A stretch of DNA of 6,156 nt from Actinomycetota bacterium. GTDB lineage: Bacteria > Actinomycetota > Actinomycetes > Actinomycetales > Cellulomonadaceae. The DNA is taken from NCBI GenBank assembly GCA_018898235.1, contig JAHIJU010000102.1:1-6156 (forward strand). The letters are read 5' to 3'. The translations under genes were made by a program, and so were the position numbers. This document shows, piece after piece, positions 1-5,515 of this stretch (position 1 is its first letter; each line of letters opens with the position of its first letter). The notes beneath the pieces were generated by a model. It was not told where the DNA came from. It worked only from the letters and a program-made list of their open reading frames with translations, and ran no database searches.

Positions 1-2
1 AT

Positions 3-257
3 GGCGTCTTCGTCCGGCGACAGCTAGGCCCGCATCTCGTTCGCGAGGCCGTGATCGTCAGGCTTCAGGAGCCAGGCTCTGAGGCTACGAGCGCTTGGGC
101 CGACGCTTACCGCTGCGAACCGACGTGGCTCGATCAAGATCTGGGTGCTCTCGGCCTGCCACCCCTAGCCGAGTATTGGACGCCATCGCAAATGAACCCC
201 GCCCTGGGCCGAGACCTCACAAGCTACCCCGCGCCCACCACAGTTCCTGCCCTGTGA
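3..257 (+). CDS. 3' end of an unrecognised open reading frame (partial)
   Basis: The frame is open from the left edge of the window to a TGA at 255-257, giving about 84 residues. The real start probably lies upstream, although a GTG at 51 could also begin it. The visible part contains VRRQLGPHLVREAVIVRL, then an Ala/Trp-rich stretch and a Pro-rich tail ending in PAPTTVPAL. No domain, catalytic motif, signal peptide or membrane segment can be seen, and I do not recognise the family. Third codon positions are moderately G/C-rich, which is compatible with coding but weaker than in the antiporter gene at the right end. A GTG overlaps its stop codon (GTGA, 254-257) and opens a very short frame. 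It could be the end of a normal chromosomal gene bordering the cassette, or a non-coding open frame. Confidence 0.35.
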   Translation, partial: GVFVRRQLGPHLVREAVIVRLQEPGSEATSAWADAYRCEPTWLDQDLGALGLPPLAEYWTPSQMNPALGRDLTSYPAPTTVPAL

Positions 258-478
258 CCGTCGAGGAGCTCAAGCGCACCGCGCGACGCGCTGACCCGCA
301 CCGATTCCCGCCGGTGTGGTGAAACTCGGGCGCCGGGTCGGACTGTCGCCGGAAGACCCGCCCCAGAGACCCAGAGTGCGCGGTCCTCGACCTCAGTTTG
401 AATCGCTCCGGCGTGTCGGGAGACTTCGTCGCTTGGGACGGATGGGGACTCCGGAACGGTGGGACAGCTCACGCATAG
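254..478 (+). pseudogene. possible decayed short reading frame
   Basis: A GTG overlapping the preceding stop opens a 22-codon frame (MTVEELKRTARRADPHRFPP, then VW) ending at a TGA at 320-322. The same frame stays open from 323 to a TAG at 476-478. Its second half, including LDLSLNRSGVSGDFVAWDGW, looks more protein-like than the other frames of this stretch. This could be a small gene broken by one internal stop, a leftover at the cassette border, or chance in GC-rich DNA. No family is recognised and no good ribosome binding site is visible, so this is a weak call. Confidence 0.18.
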
Positions 479-500
479 GACTAAGGTCCCGGCTCCTATG
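474..500. promoter_or_regulatory. overlapping palindromes, candidate operator
   Basis: CATAGGA at 474-480 and TCCTATG at 494-500 form a perfect 7-bp inverted repeat with a 13-bp spacer. Inside it, GGACTAAGGTCC (478-489) is a near-palindrome. On the minus strand it reads GGGACCTTAGTCC, which resembles the GGGAC-TTTA-GTCCC pattern bound by DosR/DevR-type response regulators in actinobacteria. The site lies about 190 bp before the peptide gene and 53 bp before the TTGACA hexamer, a plausible activator position. A chance palindrome cannot be excluded. Confidence 0.25.
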
Positions 501-552
501 TGGCCAGACGTCGCGCCTTCAGAGGATTGCCCTCCTCATGCAGACGACGGAC

Positions 553-581
553 TTGACATGCCTAGAAGTGGGGAGAACTCT
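553..581 (+). promoter_or_regulatory. candidate promoter: TTGACA with a poor -10
   Basis: A perfect sigma-70-type -35 hexamer TTGACA lies at 553-558. At the standard 17-bp spacing the -10 position reads AACTCT (576-581), which is a poor match to TATAAT. If used, it would give a leader of about 100 nt before the peptide gene, containing the inverted repeats at 600-675. The weak -10 would suggest activator dependence, or that the true promoter is elsewhere. Confidence 0.22.
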
Positions 582-599
582 GACATCGAGTCAAGGGCA

Positions 600-675
600 T
601 GTGACGCAGTCACTGCCTTCCGTGACTCCCGTCGTCTGTCGAACTCAGACGCAAACACTGGCGGCGGAACCGCCA
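600..675 (+). repeat. run of short inverted repeats in the operon leader
   Basis: Four perfect inverted repeats sit within 75 bp. GTGAC-N3-GTCAC is at 601-613. AGTCAC-N8-GTGACT is at 608-627 and shares a half-site with the first, so the two are mutually exclusive as RNA hairpins. CGTCTG-N7-CAGACG is at 633-651. TGGCGG-N5-CCGCCA is at 659-675 and ends two bases before the ribosome binding site of the peptide gene. They could be RNA hairpins in the leader or, for the GTGAC half-sites, a protein operator. No U-tract follows any of them, so they do not look like intrinsic terminators. Confidence 0.35.
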
Positions 676-676
676 C

Positions 677-685
677 AGGGGAGGA
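677..685 (+). promoter_or_regulatory. strong ribosome binding site of the peptide gene
   Basis: AGGGGAGGA lies six bases before the ATG at 692. It is the strongest Shine-Dalgarno match in the operon and is the main reason for choosing ATG 692 over the in-frame ATG at 716, which lacks one. The strength fits a peptide precursor that must be made in excess over its modifying enzyme, whose own site is much weaker. Confidence 0.7.
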
Positions 686-691
686 ATTGTC

Positions 692-811
692 ATGTCCGCA
701 TCCGGCAGCAACATCATGAAGACCCTTACCACAGCGGAGGCTGTGATCGACCTGAGCGATCAGGACGACCTCGGCTACTTCGTCACGGCTGGCACGATCA
801 TCCACTGGTGA
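692..811 (+). CDS. epipeptide-type (YydF/EpeX-like) RiPP precursor peptide, 39 aa
   Basis: This 39-residue frame has an excellent ribosome binding site and sits 58 bp before the radical SAM gene. It reads as a leader (residues 1-27, acidic near the end with DLSDQDDL) followed by a hydrophobic C-terminal segment GYFVTAGTIIHW (28-39). B. subtilis YydF (49 residues) carries DLWYFV, is cut before the Trp of that motif, and has D-Val36 (in YFV) and D-Ile44 after YydG action. Aligning DLGYFV with DLWYFV puts Val31 here at YydF Val36. Ile36 or Ile37 would be the second site. By the same alignment the mature peptide would be residues 28-39. There is no Cys, Ser or Lys in the core, so lanthionine or sactionine chemistry is excluded. 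I infer an epimerised membrane-active or signalling peptide. The family link rests on a short motif plus gene context. Confidence 0.75.
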   Translation: MSASGSNIMKTLTTAEAVIDLSDQDDLGYFVTAGTIIHW

Positions 812-869
812 TCCAAGCCGACCTAGTTTGAGGCAGCAGTCTCGCATCGGACCGCCACAGAGAGAGAGC

Positions 870-1811
870 ATGATGACCGCCCTGGGAATCGTGATCGACC
901 AAAAGTGCAACATCCGATGCGAGCACTGCTGCTTCAGCTCCGGGCCTAGGTCGACTCAGCACATGACCGATGCCACCGTCCTTGATATCGTCAGGCAAGG
1001 CGTGGAGGACCCAAAAATCACCACCATCGCGCTGAGCGGCGGCGAAGCGCTGCTCCGACGTGACCTCGTGCTCTCGTGTCTTCAATTGGCGAAGCAAGGC
1101 GGGAAGTCGTCGTCGTTGGTGACAAACGGCCACTGGGGGCAGAGCCGAAAGAGAGCCCTCACGGTGCTGCGTGAACTCAAGGAAGCCGGCCTGACGTCCA
1201 TGAAGATCAGCTACGACGACTTCCACGCTCAATTCATCCCGCCGGCCAGGGTGAGAAATGTCCTCGATGCCAACCGTTCGGTGCGAATCCCCTTGTCTGT
1301 GGCAGCGGCGGTAACCCGTACCTCCACGGCCGACGCTTCTCTTGCGGCGCTGGGTGACTCCCTTCTTGGCGTGTCTGTCACCAAGTTCCCGGTTCAGCCC
1401 GTGGGCGCGGGCGCCGCCGCGGACCCCGCGGCAATCATCCGCACGACGAGGGTGGACGACGAGCCAAGATGCCCGGGCTTCGAGGTCACCTACCACTTCG
1501 ACGGGCAGGTGTATCCGTGCTGCTCACCCACCGTATTCGACACCACCCTCGCCTTGGGGTCGATCGACGAGCTGTCCGTTGCTGAGGCGGTTGAATCCTT
1601 GTCTCACAACGTGCTCCTGGGGATATTGCGCAAGAGGGGATTCCGCTGGCTGCTCGACTTCTGCGAGTCGCGCGGAATCGATCTGGGCGTGACCGAACAG
1701 GCCTACGTCGACGCGTGTTCGATCTGCCACGCCATATTCTCGAAATCAGAGAACCTTCGATTCATTGCCGACGCACTCCGTGCTCAAGATCTGCTAGTGC
1801 AGCGTGTCTGA
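870..1811 (+). CDS. radical SAM peptide epimerase, YydG/EpeE-like
   Basis: The 313-residue protein carries the radical SAM cluster motif CX3CX2C at Cys13, Cys17 and Cys20 (KCNIRCEHCC), then SGGEALLRRD (56-65) as the SAM-binding GGE motif and ISYDDFHAQF (113-122) in the barrel. The C-terminal third has Cys201, the pair Cys217-Cys218 in YPCCSP, Cys265, Cys283 and Cys286, consistent with a second iron-sulphur cluster plus a spare cysteine. B. subtilis YydG (about 319 aa) epimerises Val and Ile of YydF by abstracting the alpha hydrogen and returning one from a cysteine near residue 223, so Cys217 or Cys218 is the candidate donor. ATG 870 is chosen because it puts the cluster motif at residue 13, as is usual; a TTG at 828 would add 14 unlikely residues. 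The ribosome binding site is only a GAGAGAG tract. It overlaps the protease gene by 8 nt. A different radical SAM modification is possible. Confidence 0.8.
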   Translation: MMTALGIVIDQKCNIRCEHCCFSSGPRSTQHMTDATVLDIVRQGVEDPKITTIALSGGEALLRRDLVLSCLQLAKQGGKSSSLVTNGHWGQSRKRALTVLRELKEAGLTSMKISYDDFHAQFIPPARVRNVLDANRSVRIPLSVAAAVTRTSTADASLAALGDSLLGVSVTKFPVQPVGAGAAADPAAIIRTTRVDDEPRCPGFEVTYHFDGQVYPCCSPTVFDTTLALGSIDELSVAEAVESLSHNVLLGILRKRGFRWLLDFCESRGIDLGVTEQAYVDACSICHAIFSKSENLRFIADALRAQDLLVQRV

Positions 1812-2568
1812 ATACATGTCCTACGAGGACTCGGATGTCGAGCTCCTGCGTAAAGGAAGCACTGTCACGGCGAAGCTGAAATCTTCCCGCCGCTTCGTGG
1901 AGATTCCCCTTGAAGAACTACCGCAGGTGCCGTGGTCCCCGCGCCTAGAGTCGCTTTCTCGGCGGAAGTTCGCCGCGTACATGATTGCGCTGTGCGCGGC
2001 AATTCTGTTCGCGTCGGGAACCGCGCTCTGCGAAGCGCAGAATCTACACGTCGACCTCATGCGGTGGCGGCTTTGGCTATGGCTCGTCGCGTACTCGTTC
2101 TCTCAGCTGTTCCTTCATGAACTGGCGCACATACTAACCTTGCGACATTTTGGTCGACGACCGGACCGGATGGGCTTTACGGTGAATTACTGGATTTTCC
2201 CGGCCTTCTATGTACGAATGAACGACACTCACCTGCTCACTCGGTCGGAGAAGATCGTCGTCCACAGTTCCGGGCTCTTCGTCAATGCAATCATGGGCGC
2301 CATCGCCTTCCTCGTCGTGGATTTGCTCGAGCTCGGCGACGCCGGCAGGTTTGTTGTGGCCTGGTACGCGGTTGCCATGATGATGAACGCGGTGCCTCTC
2401 TTGAATTCCGACGGGTACAAGGTCGTGCTAGCCGTGTGCGGGGTCTCCGAGCGCCGGGAGGCCGGGCGCAACCCTCCGATGATTCGGATCGCCACGGGCG
2501 CCAGCGTGGTTGTCGCCGCTTGCTATGCAGCGGCCCTGCTCGCCCGGCTGGTCGGGGCACTGCAGTGA
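1804..2568 (+). CDS. M50-family membrane zinc metalloprotease, YydH/EpeP-like
   Basis: The 254-residue protein has a soluble N-terminus of about 55 residues, then roughly five hydrophobic segments (about 57-76, 88-113, 152-177, 183-201, 229-250). HELAH at 105-109 inside the second segment is the HExxH zinc motif of site-2-type proteases. NAVPLLNSDGY (195-205) matches the second M50 motif, with Asp203 as the likely third zinc ligand. In B. subtilis the equivalent protein releases the mature peptide from the modified precursor within the membrane, and the position directly after the radical SAM gene suggests the same job here. The listed start is GTG 1804, overlapping the previous gene by 8 nt. 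ATG 1816 (codon 5) is an equally good choice and would leave a 4-nt gap; neither has a clear ribosome binding site. The 3' end overlaps the permease start in a GTGA. Confidence 0.8.
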   Translation: MSEYMSYEDSDVELLRKGSTVTAKLKSSRRFVEIPLEELPQVPWSPRLESLSRRKFAAYMIALCAAILFASGTALCEAQNLHVDLMRWRLWLWLVAYSFSQLFLHELAHILTLRHFGRRPDRMGFTVNYWIFPAFYVRMNDTHLLTRSEKIVVHSSGLFVNAIMGAIAFLVVDLLELGDAGRFVVAWYAVAMMMNAVPLLNSDGYKVVLAVCGVSERREAGRNPPMIRIATGASVVVAACYAAALLARLVGALQ

Positions 2569-3974
2569 TCGTGCGGCTGGGGACTTTGATCGTGCGCGAC
2601 TTGGCCTACGGGTACCGGGCCTGGATTGCGCTGCTGGTGAGTGTGTGCGGCATGGCTACGGTGTTCGCGCTGTCGTTGGCGCTCCTGTTGGTCGGCGCTG
2701 CGGCCCAGGGGGAGGCGCAGGACGCCTACGTCGCGATCGCCGGCGTGGCGCTGGCGTTCTCCGTGCTGACCGGCGTAGCGAACCTTGTGCAGGTCGCGCG
2801 CGTCTCGATCTCTCTGCGTCGACGCGCCGTGGCGTTGTGGCACCTGGCTGGCGTGCTGCCCGGGCAGGCGTTCGCGATGACGCTCACACAGGTGACCGTG
2901 GTCTGCCTCGGCGGTGGGCTCGCTGCGACGTTGCTTGCCCCGGTCCTGTGGGTCCCGCTTTCGGATTTCGTCCGTACCACCGGCCTCCCCCAGACCCCTG
3001 GCCTGAGCCAGTCGATCCCGCCGGGCGCGACGCTTTGGGCTGTGGTCGTGGCAGTGGGTGTGGGTGCGCTCGGTGGCGTGCCAGGCGCTTTGACAGCGGC
3101 ACGTCAGGCAGTCCTCGATGGCCTGGATGACGCCCGTGTCACGACCGGCGGCCGTGGCGGCGGTGCTCGGACCGTGGTCCGAATCGTGTTCGCGGTTCTG
3201 CTTGGCGTGGGCACCGCTGCCCTCTATTGGGCGATCAGCAAGGTTCCGGCTCGTACTACCGACGAACTAGGCGACTTCCTGACGGTCTACCCCGGGATGG
3301 GCCTCCTGGTCCTTGCGATGCTGTCGATCACCGGTCTGTGGTCGGTGCCCTTGCTCTCCCGTGCCTGCGTGTGGTTGACGCCAGAGGGGCATTCTCCGCT
3401 CTCTAGCTATCTCGCGACCCGACAGGTGTCCAGCCGACTCGACCACACGCGCGGACTCGTGATGCCGGTCGCACTGTCCGCCGCGGTAGTGGGGGTCGTC
3501 CTAGCATGGACTGACAAGTTGGGCGAAATCCTCCGCGGTGCGGGTGCGGGTGAGTCGGTGCGGGCGCCCGGGGACCAGCTGGCGCTACTCATTGGGGGCG
3601 CGGTTGTGATCGCGCTCATCGCCTCGTCGTCTGTTTCGTACGCGTCGATGGACGTCCGGGTCCGGGATGCCGCCCTGCTCGCCGCGATGGGCGCCCGTCC
3701 CGCGACGCTCTACCGCCAGGCCGTCACAGAGGCGCTGGTGTACGCGGCGATGGCGGCCTCGCTCGCCTACGCCGCCATCGCGGTCAACGAGTGGGCGATG
3801 TCCACCGCCCTCGCGCACGGGCCAGCACCCGCAGCCTCGCTGGACGCACTTCCATGGGAACCGCTGGTCCTCATCGCTGTGGCGTTTGCGCTGAACGTCG
3901 CGAACCTGCTCGCGCTGACCAGGTACGCCGCCAGCAAGGATCCCGTCGCCACCCTCGCCAGGAGCACCACATGA
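2565..3974 (+). CDS. FtsX-like ABC transporter permease
   Basis: The 469-residue protein begins at a GTG that overlaps the protease stop codon by 4 nt, with GGGG seven bases upstream; frame-open sequence before this lies inside the protease gene. About ten hydrophobic segments are visible (near 20-46, 53-78, 104-134, 155-178, 204-223, 242-265, 298-315, 338-360, 388-409 and 431-452). DVRVRDAALLAAMGARPATL (363-382) is the coupling-helix-like motif found before the last segments of FtsX/MacB/LolE-type permeases. No large extracellular domain separates the segments, unlike MacB or BceB. It should pair with the ATPase encoded next and either export the mature peptide or remove it from the membrane to protect the producer. 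The B. subtilis permease YydJ is much smaller, so this looks like a different transporter type in the same role. Confidence 0.8.
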   Translation: MIVRLGTLIVRDLAYGYRAWIALLVSVCGMATVFALSLALLLVGAAAQGEAQDAYVAIAGVALAFSVLTGVANLVQVARVSISLRRRAVALWHLAGVLPGQAFAMTLTQVTVVCLGGGLAATLLAPVLWVPLSDFVRTTGLPQTPGLSQSIPPGATLWAVVVAVGVGALGGVPGALTAARQAVLDGLDDARVTTGGRGGGARTVVRIVFAVLLGVGTAALYWAISKVPARTTDELGDFLTVYPGMGLLVLAMLSITGLWSVPLLSRACVWLTPEGHSPLSSYLATRQVSSRLDHTRGLVMPVALSAAVVGVVLAWTDKLGEILRGAGAGESVRAPGDQLALLIGGAVVIALIASSSVSYASMDVRVRDAALLAAMGARPATLYRQAVTEALVYAAMAASLAYAAIAVNEWAMSTALAHGPAPAASLDALPWEPLVLIAVAFALNVANLLALTRYAASKDPVATLARSTT

Positions 3975-4702
3975 GCCCCCTCATCGCCGCGCGCGGCGTC
4001 CGCAAGTCCTACCGGCAAGGGCGGACTCGGCGCCCCGGCCCGGACGTTCTGCGCTGCGTCGACCTCGACGTCGAGGCCGGCGAGTTCGTTGCCGTCGTCG
4101 GGCGGTCCGGCTCGGGCAAGTCCACGCTGCTGTACTGCCTCTCGGGCCTGCTCGCGGTCGACGACGGGTCGGTCATCGTCGACGGCGTCGCGGTGCACAC
4201 TGCGTCACACTCCCAGGTCGCACGGTTCCGGCGGAACCACGTCGGGTTCGTTTTTCAGCAGCTCAACCTCATCGAGTCGCTGCCGGCGGCGCAGAACGTC
4301 GCCCTGCCCGCCCGCCTCGCAGGCGTTCGGACCAGCACCAGGACGGTGGACGCCGCGCTTGAGACAGTGGGTCTGGGCGATCGCCGCCAGGCCCGACCGC
4401 ACGAACTGTCCGGGGGCGAGCAGCAGCGGGTCGCGATCGCCCGCGCCCTGGTGCGCCGACCACCGGTGCTCTTCGCGGACGAGCCCACCGGATCACTGGA
4501 TGTTGCTGCGACGGCCACGGTGATGGACCTTTTCAGCGAGGTCGTCGCCGCTGGCACCACCCTCGTCATGGTGACCCACGACCTCGAGGTCGCCACCCGC
4601 GCCGACCGGGTGGTCGTCCTCGCTGGCGGGATCGTCGGGGCCCAGCTGGAACGACCGTCAGCCGAGCAGATCTTCGCAGCGATGGGCCACGGCGACCGCT
4701 AG
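3971..4702 (+). CDS. ABC transporter ATP-binding protein, LolD/MacB type
   Basis: The 243-residue protein contains every core ABC ATPase motif: Walker A GRSGSGKST (44-52), Q-loop in FVFQQLNL (93-100), signature LSGGEQQRVAIARAL (146-160), Walker B VLFADEP (166-172), D-loop SLD (175-177) and H-loop His203 in VTHD. The QQLNLI and GEQQRVAIARAL context and the short length place it with the LolD/MacB/FtsE-like ATPases that work with FtsX-type permeases. ATG 3971 overlaps the permease TGA in an ATGA, with AGGAG six bases upstream, so the two are translationally coupled. It powers the neighbouring permease at the inner face of the membrane. No second transporter gene follows. It is the last cassette gene, and its final 45 nt overlap the convergent minus-strand gene. 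Confidence 0.9.
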   Translation: MSPLIAARGVRKSYRQGRTRRPGPDVLRCVDLDVEAGEFVAVVGRSGSGKSTLLYCLSGLLAVDDGSVIVDGVAVHTASHSQVARFRRNHVGFVFQQLNLIESLPAAQNVALPARLAGVRTSTRTVDAALETVGLGDRRQARPHELSGGEQQRVAIARALVRRPPVLFADEPTGSLDVAATATVMDLFSEVVAAGTTLVMVTHDLEVATRADRVVVLAGGIVGAQLERPSAEQIFAAMGHGDR

Positions 4703-5377
4703 CCTCGCCCATTCGTGGCGATGGTGACGCCTTGGCATCACGCCCGACGAGCTGGACCTCCACGCCCATCGCGCATCGGCACGCCCGGGACTGCTGCAGG
4801 TTCGGTTGACACCTGGGTTGCGGGTCACTGAGCCGGCTGCGGCCCACGCGAGGGCACCGAGGCGCTCGCCGTGCGGGTCCCACAGGCCGACTACCGTTTC
4901 GGGACTGTCGGTGCGGGCGCACTCGACGAACGTCGTGCCCCCGCCGCTGAGAAAGACGAGCCACCAAGGGCGGTACCAGAAGGCCGCGCCGGGCGGTTCC
5001 TCGACGTCCTCGGGATAGACGTACCGGACGGTGAGGTCCTCAGACGCTCGTGCAGGTTTGTCGAGGCTGGACATCGGCGCCGAGGTCATCTTGTAGAGCT
5101 GTCGTGCCTGGGCGAACGCCTCGCGCAGCGGCACGAAGAACCGGTAGGGGACCAAGCCGCGCAGGCCAGGACTCGGCGCGTCGCCGTGGTCCGAGCCGTC
5201 GTGCCACCTCCAGATCGCGGAGGCACCCTCGGGCAGCCCGCCCTCGAACTCGGCAGCGAGGGCGTCGACCTCGTCGCGGCTCAGACCCGGCCGCAGACAG
5301 TCCACGGCCACCGCCCCGAGGCCGCGCAACCTGTCCTCCCAGCCGTGCAACGCCGCGGTCACGTCGTCGGTGCCCAT
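4658..5377 (-). CDS. SMI1/KNR4 (SUKH)-like protein with an anomalous C-terminus
   Basis: Starting at ATG 5377, with a G-rich site (GGGGGGCGAG) directly upstream, the protein has 239 residues. An upstream in-frame ATG at 5413 would add 12 residues and is less likely. Residues 48-61 (LPEGASAIWRWHDG) and the later segments VPYRFFVPLREAF (76-88), WWLVFLSGGGTTFVECA (138-154) and VVGLWDPHGERLGALAW (162-178) follow the SMI1/KNR4 domain pattern, a fold found in cell-wall regulators and in immunity proteins of polymorphic toxins. After about residue 180 the sequence turns Ser/Arg-rich and no longer looks like a protein domain (SSPGRADARWAWRSSSSG), ending with 15 codons antisense to the ATPase gene. 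I infer that the native end was lost or frameshifted near 4830, perhaps where the cassette inserted. No toxin gene is adjacent, so an immunity role is not supported. Confidence 0.6.
   Translation of the reverse strand: MGTDDVTAALHGWEDRLRGLGAVAVDCLRPGLSRDEVDALAAEFEGGLPEGASAIWRWHDGSDHGDAPSPGLRGLVPYRFFVPLREAFAQARQLYKMTSAPMSSLDKPARASEDLTVRYVYPEDVEEPPGAAFWYRPWWLVFLSGGGTTFVECARTDSPETVVGLWDPHGERLGALAWAAAGSVTRNPGVNRTCSSPGRADARWAWRSSSSGVMPRRHHRHEWARLAVAVAHRCEDLLG
4724..4741 (+). terminator. weak hairpin after the operon
   Basis: GTGACGCC (4724-4731) and GGCATCAC (4734-4741) pair at seven of eight positions, with one C-A mismatch and a tight loop, 22 nt after the ATPase stop. There is no run of T after it, so it is not a standard intrinsic terminator. 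It lies inside the tail of the minus-strand reading frame. It is listed only as the best hairpin visible at the operon end. Confidence 0.15.
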
Positions 5378-5515
5378 CTCGCCCCCCGTTCGATGCCTGC
5401 CCGTCCTCTGCATCGGTCGCCAGGCCCCCGCCCTTGTGACCTACGCCAGGCCCCCGCGGCCCGCGCACCAGGCAGAATGGGACCTCCCCATCCCGCTCCC
5501 GTGCGAGAGGACCCC
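5378..5515. promoter_or_regulatory. divergent intergenic region
   Basis: This 138-bp gap lies between the start of the minus-strand SMI1/KNR4-like gene and the plus-strand antiporter gene, so it must carry promoters for both unless each is read from elsewhere. A possible -10 for the antiporter is CAGAAT (5474-5479), about 37 bp before its ATG. No matching -35 and no clear operator is visible. Confidence 0.3.

Larger units (their letters stand above)
258..691. other. 434-bp region without a convincing gene; upstream region of the peptide operon
   Basis: Open frames exist here on both strands, but none has a good ribosome binding site or a recognisable product, and the longer ones run through the clearly supported peptide gene in other frames. 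The right part (about 474-675) is rich in short inverted repeats and contains a TTGACA hexamer, so it most likely holds the promoter and 5' leader of the operon. The left part (258-473) holds only the doubtful decayed frame described separately. Confidence 0.5.

Noticed and set aside
224..472. An 82-codon minus-strand frame in the left intergenic region
   Set aside because: No ribosome binding site or recognisable motif; it faces a plus-strand frame of similar weakness.
498..719. A plus-strand frame of about 74 codons from ATG 498, acidic and soluble
   Set aside because: No good ribosome binding site, overlaps the peptide gene start in another frame, covers the hairpin-rich leader, and shows no recognisable motif or convincing third-position bias.
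692..811. Alternative RiPP classes for the 39-residue peptide (lanthipeptide, sactipeptide, streptide-type Lys-Trp cross-link)
   Set aside because: The peptide has no Cys for thioether rings and no Lys in the C-terminal segment for a Lys-Trp link; the YFV motif and protease neighbour fit epimerisation better.
316..831. A long plus-strand frame across the region and the peptide gene
   Set aside because: GTG start without a ribosome binding site, Arg/Gln/His-rich composition typical of a wrong frame, and it reads through the well-supported 39-residue peptide gene.
798..1496. A 232-codon minus-strand frame opposite the radical SAM gene
   Set aside because: It is the antisense of a gene with clear catalytic motifs, and its product is Arg/His/Gly-rich with no domain.
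4658..5377. The SMI1/KNR4-like protein as immunity partner of the peptide or of a toxin
   Set aside because: It is on the opposite strand, outside the operon, and no toxin gene is next to it; the ABC pair is the more likely self-protection.
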